A stretch of DNA of 64,000 bases, taken from JBFWUW01 sp050247075. GTDB taxonomy: Bacteria > Planctomycetota > Planctomycetia > Pirellulales > JBFWUW01. The stretch covers positions 62,001 through 126,000 of the forward strand of contig JBFWUW010000001.1 of NCBI GenBank assembly GCA_050247075.1. The letters are read 5' to 3'. Of this stretch, positions 50,518-58,423 are shown in pieces. Within the stretch, counting starts at the first letter, position 1. Every line of letters begins with the position of its first letter. Below the pieces are notes generated by a model that was not told where the DNA came from, did no database searches, and saw nothing but the letters and a program-made list of their open reading frames with translations. Position numbers and translations under genes: made by a program.

Positions 50518-53500
50518 ATGCGATACATGCGTTTGTACTCTTGGGCCAGACCGTTGTTGGCGGTGGCACTTGTTCTGTCGATGTTGAACGCTGCCAGCGC
50601 GGACGAAGCAATTCCCGCGCCCGATTACAACACTCATGTGTTGCCGATCTTGCAAAAGTATTGCTCGGCTTGCCACTCGGCGGATGAAGCCGAGGGGGGC
50701 CTGATCGTTGACGACTATGAAAAGCTGCTGGCGGGCGGAAGCCGCGGCCGCTCGGTCGTACCAGGACGCAGCGATCAAAGCAGGCTGGTGTTGCTATTGG
50801 ACGGCAAGGCCAAGCCCGCCATGCCGCCGGCGGGCAACGATCCTCCCACCGCCGACGAAATCGCCGTCCTTAAGGCGTGGATTGACGCTGGCGCCAAAAG
50901 CCCGACCGGGCAAGCCCCCGACCCGACCAAATTGGTCACGCCGTCGGTAGCGCTCACGGCCCCGCCGCGGTTGCAAGTCAATGCCCTGGCTTGTTCTCCC
51001 GATGGCACGCTGTTGGCCCTGGCCGGCTACGCCCACGTCAAACTTGTTTCGCTGGCGGACGGCGCAACCGTCCGCGAATGGAACGACCCGCGCGGCAATG
51101 TCACCGCCATATCGTTCTCGGCCGATGGTTCACAACTCATCGCGGCCTGTGGCGAGCCTGGGCTGTTCGGTGAAGCCCGAGTCTGGAACGTAGCCGACGG
51201 ATCGCTGCTGAAGACGATTGTCGGGCATCGCGATAGTTTGTATGGGGCCGCGCTTTCGCCCGATGGCACCACGCTGGCCACCGGCGGCTACGACGAGGCT
51301 ATCAAGCTATGGAACGCGGCCGATGGCACCGAGTTGCGCAACGTCGTGGGACACAACGGCGCGGTCTACGATGTGGCTTTCCGCCCTGACGGTAAGATTT
51401 TGGCCAGCGCCAGCGCAGACCGCACCGTCAAGTTGTGGGAGGTAGCCACCGGCGAGCGGCTAGAAACATTGGGGCAATCGCTCAAGGAACTTTACACGCT
51501 GGCCTGGTCGCCCGATGGCCAACGCATAGCGGCGGCGGGTGTCGATAACCGCATTCGTGTCTGGCAAATCAGTGCCGACGGCCGTGAGGGAACCAACCCT
51601 ATCCTCTATGCCCGCTTTGCCCACCAAGGGCCCGTTATTCGTTTGGCCTGGTCGCCCGATGGCCAGACGTTGGCTTCGGCCAGCGAGGATCGCACGCTCA
51701 AGCTGTGGGATGCGGCCTCCATGACGGAACGCAAGCAACTTGAGACCCAGCCTGATTGGCCCTCGGCTCTGGCGTTTACCAGTGATAGCCAAACGCTGGC
51801 GGTTGGCCGGCTGGATGGCTCCTGGGGCCTGTATAGCGCGGCGACGGGCCAGCCTCTTTCCAGACCAGAAAAACAGGCCGCCAGGCGCAAGGCCAGGTCG
51901 CGGCTGTTGTCCTTGGCGTTGAAGAATCTGCCCGGTCTGAGCCTGTTGGCGCTGGCCGATGAAGCTCCCGCGGCTCCGCAACTAACATCGCTTTCTCCGC
52001 GCGGCATTGAACGTGGCACGGCGACCAAGGTTCGCCTTATCGGCACGAACCTGGCGGGAGCCACCGAGGTCAAGTCCAACAACCCGCTGCTGACGGTTAA
52101 GCTCGTTCCGCCCACCGAACAGCCCAGCGAGTTGTCGATTGAAGCCACTGCCGCCGCCGACTTGCCGACTGGCGTTTATGAAGTTGGCGTGGTTACGCCG
52201 GGCGGTGCCAGCGGCATGCTCAAGTTGTACGTTGATAACTTGCCCCAGGCGGTTGAGAGTGAGCCAAACGATCTGCCCGTCTCCGCCGGCGCGTTGGTGT
52301 TGCCGATCGGCGTGTGGGGAGGATTCGACAAGGCGGGCGACACCGACCGTTTTACGTTCGATGCCTACTCCGGCCAGACGGTAGTCTTCGACCTGGCGGC
52401 GGCCACCATCGGCTCCAAGGCCAACGCCGTGATTACGCTGCTGGATGGCAATGGCAAAGTGCTGGCAACCAGCAACGATTTCGACGGCCAGCCCGACCCA
52501 CTGTTGGCGTACACCTTTGCCGCCGATGGCCGCTACACCGTGGAAGCCAGCGAACTGGCGTTAGGTGCATCGCCGGAACATTTCTATCGGCTGACGATGG
52601 GTGAACTTCCCTATGTGACAGGCTGTTTTCCCCTGGGCGTAACGGCCAACACACGCACCAGCATCGAACTGACCGGCTTTAATCTTCCGCCGGATGCCCG
52701 CGCCGTGGTTGTCGCCGGCGCGGCGGGCGAAGCATCGGTATCGCTGCATGCCGATCTGTACCGCAGCCGCCGCGACTTGCGCGTGACGGTCAATCCGGCG
52801 GTGGAGCTGCTGGAGGCCGAGCCTAACAATTTGCCCCGTTTTGCCACCGCCATGACCGTGCCCGGCGTGGCCAACGGAAGGCTGCATGCTCCGCGCAGCG
52901 CAGCCGCCGATGTCGATTTGTACCGGTTTGATGCCCAGGCGGGCCAAACCTGGGTGGTCGAAACCGAGGCGGCCCGGCGCGGTTCGCCCGTCGATACCCG
53001 GCTGGAGATTCTGCATGCCGACGGCCGTCCGGTGGAACGGTTGTGGCTGCAAGCGGTTCGCGATTCTTACGTCACTTTCCGCGGTATCGACAGCAACACG
53101 GCTGATGTCCGCCTGAAAAGCTGGGAGGAAATGGGCCTCAACCAGTGGGTCTACCAGCAGGGAGAGGTCGGCAAGATCTTTCGCATGCCGCAAGGGCCAG
53201 ACTCTGGCGTGCAGCTCTATACCTCCAATGGCAAGCGGCGGTGTTACTTCGATACCAGCCCCACGGTGCATGCCTTGGACGAAGCGGCCTATATTGTCGA
53301 GCCGCACCCCCCCGGCACGGCGCTGGTGCCGACCGGCTTGCCCATTTTTACGTTGCTGTACGCCAACGATGACGACGGCGATCGCAAATTGGGGGCCGAT
53401 TCCAAACTGACGTTTACCGTGCCAGCCGACGGCGCGTATCTCGTCCGTGTGTCGGACATTCGCGGACAAGGGGGAGACCGTTTTGCCTATCGGCTGATCG

Positions 53501-54177
53501 TCCGCGAGCCACAGCCCGACTTCAGTGTTTCGCTGGGGGGAGCCAACGCCACGGTCGCGGCTGGCAGTGGCCAAGAAATCACCCTCACCGCGGATCGCTT
53601 GGACGGCTTCGACGGCGAGATCCAGGTCGATGTCAGCGGCTTGCCCCCAGGTTTTTCCATCGCCTCGCCCATCGTGATCGAGGCCGGGCATTTTTCCGCC
53701 AAGGCGGTCCTTTCCGCCGCAGCCAACGCCCCCGCGATTGCCGAGGCCAGGCAAACAGTGGTCAAGGCAACGGCTATCGTCAACGGTTCGCCCGTTACCA
53801 AAGACGTAAACAACCTGGGGCAGATTAAACTGGCGGAAGCCCCCAAGCTGCTGGTGCGGCTATTACCCGACCCGCAGGCCACCAATGCCGCCGGGGAGAT
53901 CGTCGTCACGCCGGGAGCTTCCGTCCCCGCGTTGTTGCGGGTCGAACGCAACGGCTTTGACGACCGGATTAGTTTCGATGTGAACAACTTGCCGCATGGC
54001 ATTATCGTGGACGACATCGGCCTGAATGGCGTTCTCATCCCCGAGAAACAGACAGAGCGGCGGATTTTCTTGAAGGCCGCCCCGTGGGTTCCCGCGATGG
54101 CCCGCGCTGCGCATGCCGTGGCCAAGGCCGAGGGAAATCAATCGTCGCCGCCGGTGATCGTCCGCGTGGCCCCCTAA
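50518..54177 (+). CDS. Secreted cytochrome c/WD40/PPC fusion protein
   Basis: A 1219-residue exported protein. The signal peptide ends at AASA. A planctomycete-type cytochrome c domain comes first, with YCSACH (Cys49, Cys52, His53) and a distal Met probably in KPAMPPAG. About seven WD40 repeats follow between residues 150 and 450 (for example SLYGAALSPDGTTLATGGYD and QTLASASEDRTLKLWDAASM). Then come an IPT/TIG-like strand region near 490-570, and two bacterial pre-peptidase (PPC) domains near 580-690 and 770-880. The rest is beta-sandwich. ATG 50518 is preferred for the signal peptide; ATG 50476 is the alternative. It starts 54 bp after the DUF1549/1553 gene, likely in one operon. Confidence 0.88.
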   Translation: MRYMRLYSWARPLLAVALVLSMLNAASADEAIPAPDYNTHVLPILQKYCSACHSADEAEGGLIVDDYEKLLAGGSRGRSVVPGRSDQSRLVLLLDGKAKPAMPPAGNDPPTADEIAVLKAWIDAGAKSPTGQAPDPTKLVTPSVALTAPPRLQVNALACSPDGTLLALAGYAHVKLVSLADGATVREWNDPRGNVTAISFSADGSQLIAACGEPGLFGEARVWNVADGSLLKTIVGHRDSLYGAALSPDGTTLATGGYDEAIKLWNAADGTELRNVVGHNGAVYDVAFRPDGKILASASADRTVKLWEVATGERLETLGQSLKELYTLAWSPDGQRIAAAGVDNRIRVWQISADGREGTNPILYARFAHQGPVIRLAWSPDGQTLASASEDRTLKLWDAASMTERKQLETQPDWPSALAFTSDSQTLAVGRLDGSWGLYSAATGQPLSRPEKQAARRKARSRLLSLALKNLPGLSLLALADEAPAAPQLTSLSPRGIERGTATKVRLIGTNLAGATEVKSNNPLLTVKLVPPTEQPSELSIEATAAADLPTGVYEVGVVTPGGASGMLKLYVDNLPQAVESEPNDLPVSAGALVLPIGVWGGFDKAGDTDRFTFDAYSGQTVVFDLAAATIGSKANAVITLLDGNGKVLATSNDFDGQPDPLLAYTFAADGRYTVEASELALGASPEHFYRLTMGELPYVTGCFPLGVTANTRTSIELTGFNLPPDARAVVVAGAAGEASVSLHADLYRSRRDLRVTVNPAVELLEAEPNNLPRFATAMTVPGVANGRLHAPRSAAADVDLYRFDAQAGQTWVVETEAARRGSPVDTRLEILHADGRPVERLWLQAVRDSYVTFRGIDSNTADVRLKSWEEMGLNQWVYQQGEVGKIFRMPQGPDSGVQLYTSNGKRRCYFDTSPTVHALDEAAYIVEPHPPGTALVPTGLPIFTLLYANDDDGDRKLGADSKLTFTVPADGAYLVRVSDIRGQGGDRFAYRLIVREPQPDFSVSLGGANATVAAGSGQEITLTADRLDGFDGEIQVDVSGLPPGFSIASPIVIEAGHFSAKAVLSAAANAPAIAEARQTVVKATAIVNGSPVTKDVNNLGQIKLAEAPKLLVRLLPDPQATNAAGEIVVTPGASVPALLRVERNGFDDRISFDVNNLPHGIIVDDIGLNGVLIPEKQTERRIFLKAAPWVPAMARAAHAVAKAEGNQSSPPVIVRVAP

Positions 54178-55223
54178 ACCGGAGTTACCTCGCCATCGAC
54201 TCGACTAACCTCCCGGCCGATCAAGGCCGTTTTCCGACCACCCGGTTGCGGCGGTTGCGCTACAACCCTGCCGTTCGGGCTTTGGCCAGGACCGTGCATT
54301 TGCAGCCGGGCCAGTTGATTCTGCCGCTGTTCGTGCGGCCGGGCAGCGGGCTGCGGCAAGAGATACGCTCCATGCCGGGCGTGTTTCAGCTTTCGCCCGA
54401 CACGCTGGCCGAAGAAGTTCGCGAGGCCGCCGCGCTAGGCTTGGGGGGAGTGATCTTGTTTGGCATTCCCGATCAAAAAGATGCCATCGGCAGCCGGGCC
54501 TGTGCCGACGACGGCATCGTGCAACAAGCCATTCGGGCCGCCAAGGATGCCGCGCCAGATTTGTTGGTGGCTACCGATTTGTGCTTCTGCGAGTACACCG
54601 ACCACGGGCATTGCGGCCCGCTGGTAGAGATCGACGGCCGCTGCGACGTAGATAACGACACCACGCTCAAACTGCTGGGCCAGCAAGCCGTCAGCCACGC
54701 CGAAGCCGGGGCCGATTGCATCGCCCCCAGCGGCATGATGGACGGCATGGTCGGCGCTATCCGCAAGGCCCTGGACAGCGCTGGGCATGAGCGAATTCCC
54801 ATCCTGAGCTACGCCGTTAAGTTCGCCAGCGCGTTCTATGGGCCGTTCCGCGACGCCGCCGAAAGCGCCCCACAATTTGGCGACCGGCGGACGTATCAAA
54901 TGGACCCCGCCGCCGACCGCGGCCAGGCCCTCCGCGAGGCCGCCGCCGACCTGGCTGAAGGGGCTGACATGTTGATGGTCAAACCGGCCATGGCCTATCT
55001 CGATCTGCTCCGCCAGGTGGCCGATGCTTTCCCTGGCGTTCCGCTGGCCGCCTACAACGTCAGCGGAGAATACAGCATGGTCAAGGCGGCCTCCACCCAA
55101 GGCTGGCTCGACGAACGGGCCGTCGTGCTGGAATCGCTGACCGCCATTCGCCGCGCGGGGGCCAGTATTATTCTTACTTACTGGGCGAAGGACGCGGCGC
55201 GGTGGCTGGCGGAGATGGGATGA
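54084..55223 (+). CDS. hemB: Porphobilinogen synthase (5-aminolevulinate dehydratase)
   Basis: HemB joins two 5-aminolevulinate molecules to porphobilinogen in haem synthesis. The core starts at FPTTRLRRLRYNPAVRAL. The zinc Cys are in LLVATDLCFCEYTDHGHCG. The two active-site Lys are in LSYAVKFASAFYGPFR and ADMLMVKPAMAYLD, with VDNDTTLKLL and YNVSGEYSM between and after. No ATG, GTG or TTG lies at the expected place. GTG 54084 overlaps the previous gene by 94 bp, the next TTG would cut the conserved N-terminus, and an ATC at 54195 lies 10 bases after GGAG. The start is therefore uncertain; the core and the stop are not. Confidence 0.93.
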   Translation: MGSRDGPRCACRGQGRGKSIVAAGDRPRGPLNRSYLAIDSTNLPADQGRFPTTRLRRLRYNPAVRALARTVHLQPGQLILPLFVRPGSGLRQEIRSMPGVFQLSPDTLAEEVREAAALGLGGVILFGIPDQKDAIGSRACADDGIVQQAIRAAKDAAPDLLVATDLCFCEYTDHGHCGPLVEIDGRCDVDNDTTLKLLGQQAVSHAEAGADCIAPSGMMDGMVGAIRKALDSAGHERIPILSYAVKFASAFYGPFRDAAESAPQFGDRRTYQMDPAADRGQALREAAADLAEGADMLMVKPAMAYLDLLRQVADAFPGVPLAAYNVSGEYSMVKAASTQGWLDERAVVLESLTAIRRAGASIILTYWAKDAARWLAEMG

Positions 55224-55242
55224 CGTAAGCAGGCGCTGGTAC

Positions 55243-57528
55243 CTACAGCATCTCCAGCGGATCGACATCGGCGATCCACATGACGTCGTCGGGCGGTTTG
55301 AGTCCGGCGGTGCCGGCGCGGACGGCCGATCGCAGGTGCGCGCCGTCGGGGCCTTGCAGTTGAATTTGAAAGCGGTAGTTGCCACGCAGCCGCGCCAGGG
55401 GACAGGGGGCGGGGCCGAGCAGACGGCTGCCAGGCGAGAGGGGAGTTAGCTCCGCCTGCACCCGCTGGCCGATCTGTTTGGCAAATTCGCTGGTGGTGGC
55501 TAGCAACGGCCCGCGTATCACCAGCCGCACCATGCTGCCATAAGGCGGATACTGCAAGGCTTGCCGCATCGGCAGTTCGTGTTTCGCGAAACCCATGTAA
55601 TCGTGCCGCACCGCCGATTGCACCGCCGGATGGTCGGGGCTGAAGGTCTGCACCAGCACGCGGCCGCCGCGGTGCCCGCGGCCGGTCCGCCCGGCCACCT
55701 GCACCAGCAATTGAAACGACCGTTCCGAGGCACGAAAGTCGGGCAGGTGCAGGGCCATGTCGGCGTTGATGACTCCCACCAGCGTGACATTGGGAAAATC
55801 GAGCCCCTTGGCGATCATCTGCGTCCCCAGCAAAATTCGCACGTCGCCCGACCGAAAAGCCTCCAGGGCTTGCTCGTGGCTGCCGGGCTTTTGCATGGTG
55901 TCGGTATCCATCCGCAGGCAGCGATATTCGCGGAAGCGGGCCTGCACCTCGGCCTCCAGCCGTTGAGTTCCCAGGCCGCTGTAGCGAATGCCGGCAAAGC
56001 CGCATTCCGGGCATTGATGGGGAGTTGGCTGCTGGTAGTCGCAATAGTGGCACAGCACGATCTCTTGGGTGCGATGGTGCGTGAGGGCAATGTCGCAGTG
56101 CGGGCAGCGGACCACTTTGCCGCAACCGGGGCATTGAATGTGCGTGGAGTAGCCGCGGCGATTGAGCAGCAAGATCACCTGGCCGCTTTCGGCCAGCGTG
56201 GCTTGCATGGCCGACATCAACGGCCGGCTGAGCGAGCCCCCCGCCGCGCCCCGCTTGGCCTCGGTCCGCATGTCGATGGTGGCCACGTCGGGCAGCGGAC
56301 GGTCCTCGACTCGCTTGGGCAGCCGCAGCAATTGGTATTGGCCCTCTTGCGCCCGGCGAAAGCTCTCCAGCGAGGGCGTGGCCGAACCGAGCACCAGCGG
56401 CACCCTCTCGGCCTGGGCGCGAAACAGGGCCACGTCCCGCGCGTGGTAGCGCGGGGTTTCGCCTTGCTTGAAGGATGACTCATGTTCTTCGTCCAGCACG
56501 ATCAGTCCCAGGTGGGGCGTAGGCGCAAAGATTGCGCTGCGCGCACCCACGACCACGTTGGCCTCGCCGGAGGCAATGCGCTGCCATTGCTGGTTGCGCT
56601 CGACCGGGCTCATGTGGCTGTGCAACACGGCCACTTGGCCAAAGCGGGCACGAAAGCGGGACTTGGTCTGCGGCGTAAGGCTGATCTCCGGCACCAGTAC
56701 GATTGCTTGCCGGCCAAACCCAATCACTTCTTGAATGGCCTGAATGTAAACCTCGGTCTTGCCGCTGCCGGTGATACCGTGCAACAGCAGCGTTTTGTGT
56801 TGGCCGCTGTTAAGCGCGGCAAGCACCGCGTCGAGGGCTTGCCGCTGGTCGTCGTTGAGAACCAGGTGCTCCTCGGTCGGCGGAAAGGGAGCCTCGGCCG
56901 CGTCCCAAGTGCTCAGGCGGTGCTGCTCCACCACGACCAGCCCTTTCTTCCGCAGCGATTGAACGACGCTGGTGCCGCAATTTGCCGCCGCCGCCACATG
57001 CGGCAGGGGAACCGCCGCCGTTTGCCCCGCCAGCCAGTCGATGACGGCCGATTGCTTGGGGGTTAGTTTCATGTCGGCCAGAATGGCCGGCGCGGCCGCG
57101 GACATGCGAACCAGGGCCATCATCCGCGTGCCAGCCCGATCTCGCACGCCGGCTGGCACGATCGTCTCCAACACCACCGCCCAAGGGGCGATGTAGTACT
57201 CCTTGATCCATTCGGCCAGCCGCATCAACGGAGCCGAAATCAGCCGCTCTCCATCCACCACGGCCAGCAGTTCCTTGAGCCTCCGCGGGCCAACGTCGCG
57301 GGTTTCGACCTTGACGCAGTAGCCAAGGCAAGTGCGGTTGCCGCGGCCCAACGGTGCCCGCACGCGCTGGCCCGGTTCGACCTGGCCGGCCATTCGCGTG
57401 GGGACCAGGTACGAGAATTCCTGGTCGGGGCCGTCGATAAAGACCACCGACGCCACCAGCCGTACGGCGGCGTCGTCCATGTCCCAGGGGGCTGGGTCGT
57501 CGTCGAAGAGTTTTTGTTGATCGCTCAT
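55243..57528 (-). CDS. priA: Primosomal protein N' (PriA helicase)
   Basis: A 761-residue PriA, the DEXH helicase that restarts stalled replication forks by loading the primosome. The N-terminal 3'-DNA-binding domain spans about 25-115 (FSYLVPTRMAGQVEPGQRVR). Walker A is GITGSGKT at 251-258, and Walker B is DEEH at 346-349. The zinc-binding insert has four CxxC pairs (CPGCGKVVRCPHC, then LCHYCDYQQPTPHQCPEC). The second RecA domain has ILLGTQMIAKGLDFPNVTLV and VAGRTGRGHRGGRV. The gene converges with hemB, with 19 bp between the stops. The start is ATG 57528. Confidence 0.97.
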   Translation of the reverse strand: MSDQQKLFDDDPAPWDMDDAAVRLVASVVFIDGPDQEFSYLVPTRMAGQVEPGQRVRAPLGRGNRTCLGYCVKVETRDVGPRRLKELLAVVDGERLISAPLMRLAEWIKEYYIAPWAVVLETIVPAGVRDRAGTRMMALVRMSAAAPAILADMKLTPKQSAVIDWLAGQTAAVPLPHVAAAANCGTSVVQSLRKKGLVVVEQHRLSTWDAAEAPFPPTEEHLVLNDDQRQALDAVLAALNSGQHKTLLLHGITGSGKTEVYIQAIQEVIGFGRQAIVLVPEISLTPQTKSRFRARFGQVAVLHSHMSPVERNQQWQRIASGEANVVVGARSAIFAPTPHLGLIVLDEEHESSFKQGETPRYHARDVALFRAQAERVPLVLGSATPSLESFRRAQEGQYQLLRLPKRVEDRPLPDVATIDMRTEAKRGAAGGSLSRPLMSAMQATLAESGQVILLLNRRGYSTHIQCPGCGKVVRCPHCDIALTHHRTQEIVLCHYCDYQQPTPHQCPECGFAGIRYSGLGTQRLEAEVQARFREYRCLRMDTDTMQKPGSHEQALEAFRSGDVRILLGTQMIAKGLDFPNVTLVGVINADMALHLPDFRASERSFQLLVQVAGRTGRGHRGGRVLVQTFSPDHPAVQSAVRHDYMGFAKHELPMRQALQYPPYGSMVRLVIRGPLLATTSEFAKQIGQRVQAELTPLSPGSRLLGPAPCPLARLRGNYRFQIQLQGPDGAHLRSAVRAGTAGLKPPDDVMWIADVDPLEML

Positions 57529-57621
57529 CCAACAGCGTCATCGAGTGGGCAGTCGGACGGAAGCAGGGTACGATACAGGGGCGGTTCGCGGGCTGCCCGG
57601 CGGGCCAGGGAACCGCCGAGG

Positions 57622-57693
57622 AATAACTTCTCCCAGCAACCCCTCTCCCCCCGGGAGAGGTCAGGGTGAGGGACAAAGAGATTCGGAAGTTAT
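57622..57693. mobile_element. Short relative of the MITE at 28331
   Basis: AATAACTTC (57622-57630) and GGAAGTTAT (57685-57693) match the inner part of the 25-bp terminal repeats of the element at 28331-28500. The CTCTCCCCCCGGGAGAGG and CAGGGTGAGGG between them match its interior. The outer ends (GGATTCAGTACG) are absent, so it is a truncated or diverged copy in the divergent priA-nadD gap. Confidence 0.55.
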
Positions 57694-57762
57694 CCTTCGG
57701 CGGCTCCATCGCCGATCGCTCCCTCGCAATATCACACGTTTACCGAGGAGAGACAAGCGACC

Positions 57763-58401
57763 ATGCGGCTGGGGATTTTTGGCGGAACGTTCGATCCCGT
57801 GCATTACGGGCATTTGCTGCTGGCCGAATGCTGCCGCGAACAGTGCCGGCTGGATGAAGTCTGGTTCTTACCGGCCGCCACTCCGCCGCACAAGCAAGAG
57901 GCCGACCATACGCCCGGCGAGGCCCGCGTGGACATGCTGCGGCTGGCGATTGGCGGGCATGCGGAGTTTTCCGTTAGCACGCACGAAATCGACCGTGGCG
58001 GCGTCAATTATACCGTCGATACGCTGGCCGCGCTGCGCCAGCAAATGCCCGACGCGGAACTCTATTTTTTGCTGGGGGGGGACATGTTCCTCGACCTGCC
58101 GCAGTGGCGAGAACCGGCCCGCTTGGCGGAACTGGCCGCGCTCGTGGCCGTTGGCCGGCCGCCAGTGGACGCAGTCGATTTTTCGCACTTGGAAGGGATT
58201 TTGCCAGAGGACAAACTAGCCGCGATGCGGCGGAATGTCGTCGAGATGCCGGCGGTTGGCATCAGCGGCAGCGAAATCCGCCGCCGCGTGGCCGCCGGCC
58301 AAAGCATTCGCTATCGCACGCCGCGCGCGGTGGAGAAATACATTGAAACGCACGGGCTGTACCGGCCACATCGGCTGGCGGCTAGTGACGTGCCGGCCTG
58401 A
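57763..58401 (+). CDS. nadD: Nicotinate-nucleotide adenylyltransferase
   Basis: A 212-residue NadD, adenylating nicotinate mononucleotide to deamido-NAD in NAD synthesis. The nucleotidyltransferase motif GGTFDPVHYGH is at residues 7-17. EVWFLPAATPPHKQ follows, with the substrate loop. AELYFLLGGDMFLDLPQW is the central block, and VGISGSEIRRRVAAGQSIRY is the C-terminal ISxTxxR-type motif with Gly-Ser-Glu-Ile-Arg. The ATG at 57763 follows GAGGAG about 13 bases upstream. It is divergent from priA and convergent with the esterase gene. Confidence 0.97.
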   Translation: MRLGIFGGTFDPVHYGHLLLAECCREQCRLDEVWFLPAATPPHKQEADHTPGEARVDMLRLAIGGHAEFSVSTHEIDRGGVNYTVDTLAALRQQMPDAELYFLLGGDMFLDLPQWREPARLAELAALVAVGRPPVDAVDFSHLEGILPEDKLAAMRRNVVEMPAVGISGSEIRRRVAAGQSIRYRTPRAVEKYIETHGLYRPHRLAASDVPA

Positions 58402-58423
58402 CGCGCCGTTGAATCGCCCAAAG

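Noticed and set aside
54435..55385. 316-codon minus-strand frame opposite hemB
   Set aside because: It is an antisense shadow of hemB caused by high third-position GC. hemB has all active-site motifs.
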